DNA of 64,000 nt, taken from assembly GCF_009830285.1 (NCBI RefSeq), contig NZ_WUQX01000001.1:4340501-4404500 (forward strand), in the 5' to 3' direction. The notes under the pieces are model-generated. The model had not been told where the DNA came from. It did not search any database and was given only the letters and a program-made list of their open reading frames with translations. How positions within the stretch are numbered: position 1 is the first letter of the stretch; each line of letters begins with the position of its first letter. Source of the DNA: Sporofaciens musculi (GTDB lineage Bacteria; Bacillota; Clostridia; Lachnospirales; Lachnospiraceae). The translations under genes and the position numbers were made by a program. Positions 17,412-25,850 of the stretch are shown in pieces.

Positions 17412-18016
17412 CAGCGTTCCTCCCTGCTTTTTGATTTTTTCTCCTTTTCCTCCGTCTGGATTTTCGCAAGGGCTTCCTTCGCCCAATCGGGCATTTTCTC
17501 TGGCTTGATTTCGCCAAGCACATCGTACCTTTCCCATCTGGCGTGTTTTCCGTCCGCAAGGCAGGTTCCGAACACCGCCTGCCCTCTGCCGCCCCTTGCA
17601 CCGTTACCTCCGTCCGCCAAAACGAGCTGATAAGCGGAATGTCGGTATTCATAACGGTTGACTTCGGCATTGATGACTACCACTTTTCCCACGATATTTT
17701 TATTCCTGTCATCTGGAATGCAGTCATCTATGGTAAACGGCGTCATATCAAACTTGAATTGTTCCTGCTCGGCTCTCACAAGCCCTATCTGCTCCTGCAC
17801 CCTGTCTGTGAAAATCTGCATGGCTTCCAGATAATCATCAGAGCCTACCGCATCCGTCACCCATTCTGCGGACAATGGATTATCATAAGTGCAATAGCAA
17901 ACTAAAAAGGGATATTCCTCTTTTAAATCCACGCCGAACACCACTTCCTTTTTTCCGATATGGATGCTCTGCGTGACCTCATAAGAGCCAATCATCCGTT
18001 TTTCTTCATTCTCCAT
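17411..18016 (-). CDS. conserved element protein of unknown function
   Basis: This 201-residue soluble protein starts MENEEKRMIGSYEVTQSIHI. The middle contains FVKF-like beta segments and a conserved-looking block (YEYRHSAYQLVLADGGNGA, ~125-145) followed by a basic GGRGQAVFG loop. The end is a charged helix (KSKSREER). The start at 18016 is chosen because AAAGGAG lies seven bases upstream. Its first residues (GSYEVTQSIHIGKKEVVFGV) resemble those of the 91-residue protein at 18148 (GYEIIEGCTIGGTELVIGH), so the two may share a fold. Confidence 0.65.
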   Translation of the reverse strand: MENEEKRMIGSYEVTQSIHIGKKEVVFGVDLKEEYPFLVCYCTYDNPLSAEWVTDAVGSDDYLEAMQIFTDRVQEQIGLVRAEQEQFKFDMTPFTIDDCIPDDRNKNIVGKVVVINAEVNRYEYRHSAYQLVLADGGNGARGGRGQAVFGTCLADGKHARWERYDVLGEIKPEKMPDWAKEALAKIQTEEKEKKSKSREER

Positions 18017-18158
18017 TCGGCTGCTCCTTTCTTTCCTTTTTCTCCTTCTGCTCATCTAAAATCTTTTGGATACAGACATCACAGAAGATAACCGACCTGT
18101 CCTTATATCGGGGATAGGGGCAGGTCGTACAGTCATATTTCTTCTGGCTACCGCTCAT
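18006..18158 (-). CDS. small putative zinc-finger protein
   Basis: This 50-residue protein has two CxxC pairs (CTTCPYPRYKDRSVIFCDVC), which look like a single zinc ribbon, followed by a lysine/glutamate helix (KEKKERKEQPNGE). The ATG at 18158 is the most likely start, close to the stop of the preceding gene. Its 3' end overlaps the next gene by 11 bases. It probably binds a nucleic acid or a partner protein, but no function is known. Confidence 0.6.
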   Translation of the reverse strand: MSGSQKKYDCTTCPYPRYKDRSVIFCDVCIQKILDEQKEKKERKEQPNGE

Positions 18159-18423
18159 AAGCATCCCTGCCTTTTGGTTTTGGGGCAGGCGTTTTATTGT
18201 ACGGCATTTCACACTCCGACTGGTAGCGTTCGTTCAGCTTCTCCCTTGCGGCTTCAAGGGTATTGCAGTAGCAGCCCCAATAGTAATTGTCGCCGCCCTT
18301 GCAGTACCAACACACATAAGGGTTCGGGGCTTTCGGGTTATGACCGATGACTAATTCCGTACCCCCGATGGTACAGCCCTCTATGATTTCATAGCCCTGA
18401 TTGATACGTTTTTCCTGTTCCAT
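18148..18423 (-). CDS. small conserved element protein
   Basis: This 91-residue protein (MEQEKRINQGYEIIEGCTIG, then NPYVCWYCKGGDNYYWGCYC) has clustered cysteines and aromatic residues in its middle and a basic tail. GAGAGG lies about five bases before the ATG at 18423; a GTG two codons earlier is an alternative. It is unrecognised, but its N-terminus resembles that of the 201-residue neighbour. It is part of the compact operon between the adhesin and the helicase. Confidence 0.6.
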   Translation of the reverse strand: MEQEKRINQGYEIIEGCTIGGTELVIGHNPKAPNPYVCWYCKGGDNYYWGCYCNTLEAAREKLNERYQSECEMPYNKTPAPKPKGRDAYER

Positions 18424-18432
18424 AAACACCTC

Positions 18433-18735
18433 TCATTCTTTGGCATATTTCCGATATGCCTTTTCGCCTGTCGCCCGCAGCTTCTGCACGGGGCGGCTTC
18501 CTAAAAGCTCTGGGTGGGTCGCCTGCAGCTTCCGCCTTGTCCTGCTCACACTCTCAAAGCTCGGCAGACCGAGGTATTTGTGCTGCGTCATTATCTCCGC
18601 AAGGGGCATCGCCCCCGCATCCTTTAAACAGACATTGCAGAGAGCAAGGTAAAGCACCATGTCGTCGTTTCGGGCGTCCCCGTTCTTCTCCAGAATAGCT
18701 TTTACTTTCTTTTCAATTGTTTTCAGATTCCTCAT
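18433..18735 (-). CDS. conserved element protein, possible DNA-binding
   Basis: This 100-residue, basic, helical protein (MRNLKTIEKKVKAILEKNGD, LPSFESVSRTRRKLQATHPE) contains an SVSRTRRKLQ segment that resembles a recognition helix. It may be a winged-helix or similar DNA-binding protein, as seen in phage and mobile elements, but no family is assigned. GGAGG lies five bases before the ATG. It is the first gene after the adhesin and the 30-residue membrane ORF. Confidence 0.6.
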   Translation of the reverse strand: MRNLKTIEKKVKAILEKNGDARNDDMVLYLALCNVCLKDAGAMPLAEIMTQHKYLGLPSFESVSRTRRKLQATHPELLGSRPVQKLRATGEKAYRKYAKE

Positions 18736-18798
18736 ATCTTCCTCCAGAAACAGAAAGAGGGCGGCATCTTTCAGCCGCCCCGTTCCTGCAAAATCGGG

Positions 18799-18891
18799 TC
18801 ACTTATTCTTTCGGTTACGGATATTCAGCCAGAGTGCCGCACCGCCGATAAACACGACAAGCACAATGGCAATGATTGTTTTCGCATCCAT
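18799..18891 (-). CDS. 30-residue single-pass membrane peptide
   Basis: The frame reads MDAKTIIAIVLVVFIGGAAL and then WLNIRNRKNK, which is one hydrophobic helix followed by a basic tail. It starts four bases after the adhesin stop, with GAGGATTAAGGG as ribosome site. Its position right behind a sortase-anchored surface protein suggests coupled expression. No homolog is recognised. Confidence 0.6.
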   Translation of the reverse strand: MDAKTIIAIVLVVFIGGAALWLNIRNRKNK

Positions 18892-18894
18892 CCC

Positions 18895-21800
18895 TTAATC
18901 CTCCTTTTTCTTTCTGCCCTTAAATGCGGCAAATCCAAGAACGCCTGCACCGATGACGCAGGCTGCCGCAAGCCCGCCCCAGAGGGCAGGGTTGAAGTCG
19001 TCGCCTGTTTTCGGGGTGTCACGCAGCTCATTGTGCATCGTCACGGTCACGGTTTCGTCCGTCTTAACCGTCACTTTCTGGTCGGCAGGCAGGATATAGC
19101 CAGAGGAAGCCTTGTCACTTACCTCGGATACGGTGTATTCCCCAATACGCAGACCATCAATGACGATTTCGCCGTTCTTGTCGGTCTTAAAGGTCTGGTC
19201 ATACCCGTTGTTTCCGATAACACGGAAAGAGAAGCCCTCCACCTTGCCGTCAGAAGAAGTCTTGACGATTTTAAGTGAGCCTTTCTGTGCTTCATTTAAG
19301 AAGCCTTTGCCCGCTTCATTCTCTACCTGATAGGTCTTTCCATCTTCCTCAACGGATACGGGATAGACATTCTCATCAAGCACGAAGCCTGTCGGGGCTT
19401 TCGTTTCCTTTACCAGATAGTTTCCGTAAAGCAGCTCCTTCATCTGGTAAACGCCGATTTCCACCTCGCCCATCTCGCCGAGCAGCTCGTCGTCCTTATC
19501 CAGTTTGCCATCGCCGTTGGTATCTTTATAAACCTCGAATACCGCACCTGTGAGCTTGTTCTCTGGGTAGTCCTTGTCTACCTTTGTCAGTTCAATGTTT
19601 CCACGGATATAGCGGTTGACAAGCCCGATTTCCACAACCTCGTCCACCTTGCCGACAGTCACGGCGATTTCCTCATCGGAGAGTACAAAACCTTTCGGGC
19701 TTTCAATCTCACGGACAATCCATGTGCCATACGGGACTTTCCCAAAAGAAAAACTGCCATCGTCTTTGGATGTGGCAGTTGCAATGGCATTTTCCTTTGT
19801 AAACTCTTTTGTATCCGTCTTAAAGATGCCGATGACAGCACCGCCCAGAGCCTTCCCGTCCTCGTCGGACTTCTTACCGCTTACAGAGCCGTAAATGATG
19901 TCGTTTGTGATAGCTTCGCCCTCATTGGCTGTGATTTTCACGGTGGCGGTGTCCTGACCTGCATATTCAAAATTTACAGGGTATTTCGTGTCGCTGACAA
20001 GATAAGCGGCGTTGGTGTTGATTTCCTGCACATAGTAATTTCCAATCGGCAGGTCGCTGATTGCCTTCCCATGACCATTTTCGTCAAGGAAGATAACCTC
20101 AATCAGACCATCGGCAGGGATGACCGTGCCGTCTGCGGCGGTCAAGTCCTCTGCGGCATACAAGCCAAAGGTAACATCAAAGATTTCGCCGTTTGTGCCG
20201 ATGCCGTAGGCTTCGTCTGTTTCAAGGCTCTTTACAAGGTCGATTTCCACACGCTGACGCTCATTGACAAAGCCTGTGGCGGTTTCCGTCACTTCGATTT
20301 CCTGTCCCGCATACACAAGCTCTACGGAGTGGGTTTCATCATTCAGCACCATTCCATACGGGGCTGTGGTTTCTTTGACCTCATACTTGCCCAGATACAG
20401 CTCTTTGGACTTCGCCGTGCCGTCTTTTCCTGTGGTTACAGTATCCACGACCTCGCCTTTTTTCGCTCTGACTGTCCCGTCCAGAGTCACAATATCCTCG
20501 GCTGCGGTAATCTCATAGACCGCACCCTCCAAGCCGCTGACGGAGAAAATCGGCTGATACAAGCCTTTGTCGCCTGCCACGGTGGAAAATACCTCGCCAG
20601 ATTTGGTTACGGTAATTGTGCCTTTCTGTGCCATGTTGGAGCGTACTACCTCAATGAGCGTGATGCCGCTTTCCTCCTCGGAGTTCTCCTGCACCACATC
20701 AAAATAAACTGGCTCGGAATTTAACACATAGCCATACGGGGCTTGCACTTCCACAAGGGAATAGCCCTTGCCGTATTCAAGGGTCTGCGGCGTGATAAGC
20801 TCGCCGTCCGCTGTTGTATAAAACGTGTCAATGGTCGTCACTTCTGGATAAGTGAAGGTCATTGTTACAAGATTTCCGTTCGGGTCGTAAATCTGGAAGC
20901 CTGCCCCTGCATACGGGATGGTGTTGCCTGTTTCCGCATCCTTTTTTACCACCTTGATATAGCTCTCAAAGTTAGCGTTGTTGATAAGGTAACGGTAGGT
21001 CTGACCGTCGGAATTGATAAATACATCAAACGGCTTCATCAGCTCACGCCCCTCCCATCCAGAGGTCTGCTTCACGGTGTAAATGCCATACGGCATATCC
21101 TTACTCTGGGCAAAGCCGTTTTCATCGCAGGTGAGGATGTCACGCTCGGTTTCCTTTGCGTCCCCGTAGCTGCCTGCGGATTTTAGGAATACCTCAAATA
21201 CCGCACCTTCTTCGGGTGTTTCAATCTGCGTCTCGCCGTCGTCGGTGTGCTTGATGATGGCGATATTGCCCTTGATGACCTGCTCATTCACATCATTTGC
21301 GGCAGAATTATATTCCACGGTATAGAGCTTCGGTTCTGCCCCTACATGGTGTACGGTTTCATCAAGCAAATATCCCTCGGACGGGCTGATTTCACGGACA
21401 GACCAGTCATCGTCGCAAATATAATATTTGGTCGTAAACTGCCCGTTTTCATCAGTCGTGTAGGTGTCAACCAGTTCCTCGCCCTTGTAAATGCCGTAGA
21501 CCGCACCTGCAAGGGTGGCGTCGCCCTGCGGCGTACTTCCTGTTTCCACATCCGTCTTTGTGACGGTCACGTTAAACTTCTTCAATACGTTGTGGAAGCT
21601 GCGGTTTGTGACCTTCTTCCATTCAATCGGGGCGGTCTGGGATGCAGGGACGACATAACGGATAGCCGTATCCACTTCCTCAAGCACATACGGGGTGTCG
21701 CCGCTGATAAGGACATCCTCAAACTTTGCCAGACCATTTTTATCCGTCACGGCGTATTCGTCCACGGGCAGACCGCTGAGCGACGTTCCGTAAAGGTGGA

Positions 21801-23043
21801 ATTTCACGCCCTCCACAAGATTGTCCTCGGAAGTCTTGATGACCTCCAGACTGCCACGCTTTAGGACGTTGTTGAAATTAACCGTAGTGGTCTTGCCGCC
21901 AATCAGCGTGACCGTCTGGGTCTGCTGCGGCTCGTAACGGTCAAGGGACTGCTCGGTAATCGTATAAGTGGCGGGGAATAAGCCCTCCACGGTCAGGTTT
22001 CCGTTTTTGTCTGTCTTGACTGTCTTATCGAAGTTATCTCCTTTGATGCGGAAGGAAATGCCCTCCACAACGCCGTCCTCGGAAGTCTTTTTGAGAGCAA
22101 TCGTGCCTGTCGGCGTTTCAATATTGATATACGCCTTTACACTGTCGGCATTCTCGACGCCCGTAATCAAGTCCTGCAAGTTCGGGTCGCCATAGGCAAT
22201 GAGCTTGGCGGAGCTGCTGACCTTTGGCACATCGTTCCTTGTTGCAGAGATACGGACAGTTCCGCTTACCGCCTTTTTGGAACTGATAGTCAGCTTGTTC
22301 CCTGACTTCGACACGCTCACATTGGAATCGGAACTTGTAAAGGCATAATCGGACAGCACGCCGTTTTTATCCGTCAATGTGATGCTATATTTCCCGTCCT
22401 TATAGGCAAGCTCCTTTGTGATGTCATTTTTACCGCCCGACATAAAGCTCGGAATGGTGTTATGCTCTGTCAGCATGGAAACAATCTGGTCATAAGCCGC
22501 CCTCGCACCGCTGTTGGCATAATTTGAGCCAAAATGCAGGCTGTAAACCGTCTTGCTCGTCTGCTTATAGGAGCCTGTGGCTTCACGGCATCCCGTGACG
22601 AACTCCCACACAAGGGTCTGCGTGGCAAGCCATTTCTCATCATCGCTGCCAGATAAATTACCTTTGTTTCCCTGATACCCATAGAGCAGGGCAAGCCCCA
22701 CCGCCTTTTTCTGGTTTGCAGAAAGGGCGTTCCATGTGTCGGAAGATGCCTTTTTCAACGTGTTCCCCGTTTTCAGCGGAACACCCGGCTGAATACAGAA
22801 CGCATCCTCGCCGTCCACATACATACGGTACTTGTATTCGCCCGTGCCTCCTGCGGTATAGCCGCCGATACTGGCACTCGAATTGTACCGCATGGCGTTC
22901 CCGCTGCTGTCATAGGTGTGGGTGAAGCTGATTGTGCCGATGTCGCCTGCGGCAAACGCCGTAGTCGCAGGCATCACGGACAAAGCCGTGACTGCCGCCA
23001 ACGCAAGGGCAGCGGCTCTTTGAAATAATTTACGAATTTTCAT
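18895..23043 (-). CDS. SpaA/CnaB-repeat adhesin with sortase signal
   Basis: This 1382-residue surface protein probably mediates cell-cell contact during transfer. It has a signal peptide (residues 1-32, MKIRKLFQRAAALALAAV, cleavage after AFA), a thioester-type domain (EDAFCIQPGV and ATQTLVWEF at about 78-140), a Big-like beta domain (~200-290), then about ten CnaB-type domains. Each CnaB begins with a K-containing strand such as GTIALKKTSEDGVVEG or GNIELTKVDKD and often ends in a conserved E, as needed for internal isopeptide bonds. One contains a DTNGDGKLDKDD calcium-loop-like insert. It ends with TPKTGDD, a hydrophobic helix and GRKKKED, a sortase signal with P in place of the usual LP. 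A terminator precedes the gene (23091). Confidence 0.92.
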   Translation of the reverse strand: MKIRKLFQRAAALALAAVTALSVMPATTAFAAGDIGTISFTHTYDSSGNAMRYNSSASIGGYTAGGTGEYKYRMYVDGEDAFCIQPGVPLKTGNTLKKASSDTWNALSANQKKAVGLALLYGYQGNKGNLSGSDDEKWLATQTLVWEFVTGCREATGSYKQTSKTVYSLHFGSNYANSGARAAYDQIVSMLTEHNTIPSFMSGGKNDITKELAYKDGKYSITLTDKNGVLSDYAFTSSDSNVSVSKSGNKLTISSKKAVSGTVRISATRNDVPKVSSSAKLIAYGDPNLQDLITGVENADSVKAYINIETPTGTIALKKTSEDGVVEGISFRIKGDNFDKTVKTDKNGNLTVEGLFPATYTITEQSLDRYEPQQTQTVTLIGGKTTTVNFNNVLKRGSLEVIKTSEDNLVEGVKFHLYGTSLSGLPVDEYAVTDKNGLAKFEDVLISGDTPYVLEEVDTAIRYVVPASQTAPIEWKKVTNRSFHNVLKKFNVTVTKTDVETGSTPQGDATLAGAVYGIYKGEELVDTYTTDENGQFTTKYYICDDDWSVREISPSEGYLLDETVHHVGAEPKLYTVEYNSAANDVNEQVIKGNIAIIKHTDDGETQIETPEEGAVFEVFLKSAGSYGDAKETERDILTCDENGFAQSKDMPYGIYTVKQTSGWEGRELMKPFDVFINSDGQTYRYLINNANFESYIKVVKKDAETGNTIPYAGAGFQIYDPNGNLVTMTFTYPEVTTIDTFYTTADGELITPQTLEYGKGYSLVEVQAPYGYVLNSEPVYFDVVQENSEEESGITLIEVVRSNMAQKGTITVTKSGEVFSTVAGDKGLYQPIFSVSGLEGAVYEITAAEDIVTLDGTVRAKKGEVVDTVTTGKDGTAKSKELYLGKYEVKETTAPYGMVLNDETHSVELVYAGQEIEVTETATGFVNERQRVEIDLVKSLETDEAYGIGTNGEIFDVTFGLYAAEDLTAADGTVIPADGLIEVIFLDENGHGKAISDLPIGNYYVQEINTNAAYLVSDTKYPVNFEYAGQDTATVKITANEGEAITNDIIYGSVSGKKSDEDGKALGGAVIGIFKTDTKEFTKENAIATATSKDDGSFSFGKVPYGTWIVREIESPKGFVLSDEEIAVTVGKVDEVVEIGLVNRYIRGNIELTKVDKDYPENKLTGAVFEVYKDTNGDGKLDKDDELLGEMGEVEIGVYQMKELLYGNYLVKETKAPTGFVLDENVYPVSVEEDGKTYQVENEAGKGFLNEAQKGSLKIVKTSSDGKVEGFSFRVIGNNGYDQTFKTDKNGEIVIDGLRIGEYTVSEVSDKASSGYILPADQKVTVKTDETVTVTMHNELRDTPKTGDDFNPALWGGLAAACVIGAGVLGFAAFKGRKKKED

Positions 23044-23090
23044 CGCTTACCTCCTGTTATTGTTGATTTGATAAAAGCTGTTTTACTGAC

Positions 23091-23116
23091 TGAAAAAGCC
23101 GCCCATCTGGACGGCT
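23091..23116 (-). terminator. terminator upstream of the adhesin gene
   Basis: On the minus strand AGCCGTCC-AGAT-GGGCGGCT is followed by TTTTT, a stem of about 8 bp with one mismatch. It lies between parB and the adhesin gene and would end parB transcription or act as a leader attenuator. Confidence 0.6.
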
Positions 23117-23232
23117 TAAACATTTCTTTTTCTCGGTTAGTTACTGGCTGTATAAGGGGGGAGAGGTGTGGAGAGGGGGAAACTCAAAAAAACCATTCCT
23201 CCAGAGGGCAGACTTCTCCCCAAGTGTGCGGC

Positions 23233-24177
23233 TTACCTTTCGTGAGCCTTGTTCCGCTGTAAATGGCGGTTGTAGAACTCCAACGCCTTTACAACAAAAT
23301 CCGCTTCCTGCCCTCTGGGTACGGACTTCGGGATGAGCTTGGTTATCCTCTCGTCACGGAAGGCAGGCTTTTCCTTCTGGTTGGGCTTTTCCTCCTCCAT
23401 GATGGAGCTGATAACCTCGTCCGTGAGTTTCCCGTCCTGCATAAACTTCTTCATTTTGATTGCCTGTGCGAGTGACGGGGTAGCGTCGTTGTAGCTCATG
23501 GCTTCAAGCAGGGTGTATTGCTGTTCCTCGGAAAGATAGGAAATCTCCACCGCAGGGCGGAAAGCAATCTGCCTGTCGTCTACCATTTGCAGAATTTCGG
23601 GTACAAGCTCTGTTAGACGGATATAGCGGCGTATTTGGTCTTTACTTTCCCCTACAAGCTCGCCTAACTCGGCATCGGAACGACCACTTTGCAACTTAGT
23701 CGCCATTGGCGACGAAGTTAAATCACTCCTCTGTCCTTGCCGTTTCATTGCTTCTAACCGCATCTTATAGGCAAAGGCTTTCTCACTCGGCAGAATGACA
23801 GACCTCTGCAAGTTGCTCTCCACCATGACAATAATCGCTTCGTCACGGGTCAGCTCCTTCACTTCGCATTTCAGCGTTTCAAGCCCTGCAAGCTCGCAAG
23901 CCTTTTTCCTCCTGTGTCCGCTGATAAGCTCATACCGCCCGTCCTCTTTCAGACGGACAGTAGCAGGGGTCATTACGCCATTCCGCTTTACGCTCTCGAC
24001 AAGCTGTTCCATATCCTCATTCATTAACACCTTGAACGGGTGGTCTGGAAACTCGTCAATCTCTGAAATAGGAATGTCCCGTATTTTGCTTAACGCCGCT
24101 TCCTCACGGCTCTCGTCCGTCTGGAAAAGGTCATCGTATGCGGTCAGCTCGATTTTGCTTCCTCTGCTTCTCGCCAA
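23233..24177 (-). CDS. parB: ParB/Spo0J-family partition protein
   Basis: This 314-residue ParB-like protein should bind centromere-like sites and help keep the excised element in the cell. The N-terminal ParB/Sulfiredoxin-like domain has HPFKVL, then the conserved GHRRKKACELAG (~100-115) and ESNLQRSVILPSEKAFAYK. A helix-turn-helix follows (DAELGELVGESKDQIRRYIR, ~185-205). The most likely start is a TTG at 24177, preceded by GGAGG nine bases away and giving a LARSRGSKIELTAYDDLF N-terminus; upstream ATGs would extend deep into parA. It overlaps the parA end by 47 bases. Confidence 0.88.
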   Translation of the reverse strand: MARSRGSKIELTAYDDLFQTDESREEAALSKIRDIPISEIDEFPDHPFKVLMNEDMEQLVESVKRNGVMTPATVRLKEDGRYELISGHRRKKACELAGLETLKCEVKELTRDEAIIVMVESNLQRSVILPSEKAFAYKMRLEAMKRQGQRSDLTSSPMATKLQSGRSDAELGELVGESKDQIRRYIRLTELVPEILQMVDDRQIAFRPAVEISYLSEEQQYTLLEAMSYNDATPSLAQAIKMKKFMQDGKLTDEVISSIMEEEKPNQKEKPAFRDERITKLIPKSVPRGQEADFVVKALEFYNRHLQRNKAHER

Positions 24178-24958
24178 GCTCTGCCACCTCCTTTGCGAAC
24201 TGTTCATAGGCTGCGGCAACCTTGCCGCCTTTGTCATAGGCAAATATGCTTTTGCCCTCTGCGGTAGCTTCAACCGCACGGATGGAATGGGGTATCTCGC
24301 TGTCAAAGACTTTGATTTTCTGTCCGTATGCACTCTTTACCGTAGCGGTAATCTCCTTAGAGATATTCGTGCGGGGCATTACCATCGTCATTAAGATACC
24401 ATCAATCCGCAGCTTGGGGTTTATCTGCCGCCTGACCATTGACACGGAGCGAAGCAACAGCTCTAAGCCTTTCGCAGAAAGATAGTGGGGCTGTGTCGGG
24501 ATAACCACGCTGTCAGCCGCCACAAGTGCATTGATGGTAATCATGCCCAAACTCGGCATACAGTCGATAAGCACATAGTCGTAATTCTTTTTGACCGCAT
24601 TTACATAGGTCTTTAGGACACGCTCACGGCTCATGGCATTGATTAGCCTTACCTCGAAGCCCGACAGCTCAATGTTGGACGGTAACAGGTCAACGCCCTC
24701 GCTGTTGCGGATAATCCCCTGCGAAACATCAGGCGGCTTGTCGTCGATGATGTCCTGCATAATGGTGGGGAGCGTGACGGGGATGTCGTCTGGTCGGTTA
24801 TAGCCCAGAGCCATTGTGAGGTTTGCCTGTGCGTCCGCATCAATGAGCAGCACCTTAGAGCCTTGCCTTGCCAGACCTACACCCAAGTTGACCGCCGTTG
24901 TGGTCTTTCCAACACCGCCTTTCTGGTTCGTCAGAGCAATCACTTTGCAATTTGACAT
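24131..24958 (-). CDS. parA: ParA/Soj-family partition ATPase
   Basis: This 275-residue P-loop ATPase of the MinD/ParA class works with ParB. It shows the deviant Walker A QKGGVGKTTTAVNLG (~12-25), the A' motif VLLIDADAQANLT (~43-55) and the Walker B YVLIDCMPSLGM (~125-136). Start ATG 24958 has GGAGG seven bases before it; an upstream in-frame start is possible but adds unrelated sequence. Two leader hairpins with the shared TTACATAGCCG motif lie in front of it (about 24975-25066). Confidence 0.93.
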   Translation of the reverse strand: MSNCKVIALTNQKGGVGKTTTAVNLGVGLARQGSKVLLIDADAQANLTMALGYNRPDDIPVTLPTIMQDIIDDKPPDVSQGIIRNSEGVDLLPSNIELSGFEVRLINAMSRERVLKTYVNAVKKNYDYVLIDCMPSLGMITINALVAADSVVIPTQPHYLSAKGLELLLRSVSMVRRQINPKLRIDGILMTMVMPRTNISKEITATVKSAYGQKIKVFDSEIPHSIRAVEATAEGKSIFAYDKGGKVAAAYEQFAKEVAELGEKQRKQNRADRIR

Positions 24959-24974
24959 AGATGCGTCCTCCTTT

Positions 24975-25013
24975 CGCATAAATTTAGCCGCTTTGTCAAA
25001 GGCGGCTATGTAA
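24975..25013 (-). promoter_or_regulatory. leader hairpin before parA, TTACATAGCCG-type
   Basis: The minus strand carries GTTACATAGCCGCCTTTG and then a complementary CAAAGCGGCT, forming a stem of about 10 bp with one bulge. No T-run follows, so it is more likely an antiterminator or protein-binding structure than a terminator. It lies between the terminator at 25030 and the parA start. Confidence 0.5.
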
Positions 25014-25029
25014 CAGTACCAGAGAACGC

Positions 25030-25066
25030 AAAAAAGCCGACTGGCTTGTACCAATCGGCTATGTAA
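25030..25066 (-). terminator. leader terminator before parA
   Basis: On the minus strand TTACATAGCCGATTGG is followed by a 6-base loop and CCAGTCGGCTTTTTT, a 10-bp stem with one mismatch and a six-T run. It separates the first small gene (25091) from parA. It has the same leader motif as the hairpin at 5757. Confidence 0.7.
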
Positions 25067-25090
25067 TCTCTATCTTTCCATATTCAGTTT

Positions 25091-25411
25091 TTAATTCTTG
25101 CACAGGGCTTGCCGCACCTGCTCTATATCCCATTTCTCTGGAAACAGGACTGCCATAATGCGGAACGCATCATAAAGCCCTGCCACATAAGAACAGTTGG
25201 AATAATCTATGTTCTGACTGTCCCTGCAATCCAGAAGATGGTTGCATATCTGCCGCTGTTTCTCCGTCAAATCAAGTCGGATATAGCTTTGCTCCGCACA
25301 GCCCTCCGCATTGCTTTCCTGCTGAAAATCCATGTCTGACTGCAAAAGCTGATATACGGAGTTTTCCTTCAGATTTTCCAATGCTAATGTTACCAACTTT
25401 TCAAACTCCAT
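25091..25411 (-). CDS. conserved element protein of unknown function
   Basis: This 106-residue, helical, acidic protein (MEFEKLVTLALENLKENSVY) has a conserved-looking C-terminus (YVAGLYDAFRIMAVLFPEKW, ~75-95). Proteins ending this way are common at this end of Tn1549-like elements, but their function is not known. GGGGAGG lies nine bases before the ATG. It overlaps nothing and is followed by the parA leader terminator. Confidence 0.65.
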   Translation of the reverse strand: MEFEKLVTLALENLKENSVYQLLQSDMDFQQESNAEGCAEQSYIRLDLTEKQRQICNHLLDCRDSQNIDYSNCSYVAGLYDAFRIMAVLFPEKWDIEQVRQALCKN

Positions 25412-25427
25412 GCCTCACGACCTCCCC

Positions 25428-25607
25428 TTAACCTGCCACAACCTTTAATTTCTTAATGGGAGCATTGCTGACCTTGAAGATAAGCTCGTCAACAGGGTCG
25501 GTATATCTGCCTTGCTGTATGAGCTGATTTTTCAGCTCGACAAGGCTATGTAACAGGATTGTCCTCTCTTGGCTGTTTACATACAAATGATTCAGTTTCT
25601 CCCTCAT
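25428..25607 (-). CDS. small conserved element protein
   Basis: This 59-residue protein (MREKLNHLYVNSQERTILLH, then SLVELKNQLIQQG) looks like a two-helix coiled-coil protein. It is the first complete gene of the element beside ppdK, so it may be an early regulatory or accessory gene. A GTG three codons upstream is an alternative start. Its function is not recognised. Confidence 0.6.
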   Translation of the reverse strand: MREKLNHLYVNSQERTILLHSLVELKNQLIQQGRYTDPVDELIFKVSNAPIKKLKVVAG

Positions 25608-25679
25608 AATTGCCACCGTCCTTTTTTGCTTTCATTATATAAGGAAATGGCAGTCGGCTCAAATATGCAAAATCGGGGC

Positions 25680-25720
25680 AAAAAAATAAGCGTACCACTA
25701 TCTCTAATGATACGCTTATG
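25680..25720 (-). terminator. terminator at the element end
   Basis: On the minus strand ATAAGCGTA (25720-25712) and TACGCTTAT (25695-25687) form a perfect 9-bp stem, followed by a run of T (TTATTTTTTTG). It would stop transcription running from ppdK across the junction into the element. Confidence 0.75.
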
Positions 25721-25725
25721 ATTAT

Positions 25726-25850
25726 TTAGATATAAACATCAACAGTCAAATCTTCCCATTGATTTTTTCTAAGATAGCCACCACTTGCTTTTCGGAAAGC
25801 CTGTGCTTCCTCAAAACTTATGGTAAAAGTCCAAAATGGTTTTCGCCTAT
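25726..25850 (-). pseudogene. 3' gene remnant spanning the element end
   Basis: An open frame continues from inside ppdK, in another frame, and encodes HKDRRKPFWTFTISFEEAQA, then FRKASGGYLRKNQWEDLTVD and VYI, ending before the terminator at 25720. There is no start codon with a ribosome site inside the element part. It looks like the 3' part of a gene whose 5' part is at the other end of the element (rejoined in the circle) or lost. No family is recognised. Confidence 0.5.

Larger units (their letters stand above)
1567..25850 (-). mobile_element. Tn1549-like integrative conjugative element, partial
   Basis: An almost entirely minus-strand block runs parA-parB-adhesin-small genes-helicase-primase-like gene-PcfM-mobC-relaxase-pcfB, with many 1-4 base gene overlaps. 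This is the conserved order of clostridial Tn1549-type elements. The right boundary is at the 3' end of ppdK (about 25847). The transfer apparatus beyond pcfB and the integrase are outside the window on the left. No antibiotic-resistance gene is visible in this part. Confidence 0.85.

Noticed and set aside
18895..23043. CRISPR-like or tandem DNA repeats inside the adhesin gene
   Set aside because: The repetition is at the protein-domain level (CnaB); the DNA copies are diverged and irregular.
25543..25553. A fifth copy of the TTACATAGCCG-type motif
   Set aside because: It is only a partial match inside a coding sequence with no hairpin.
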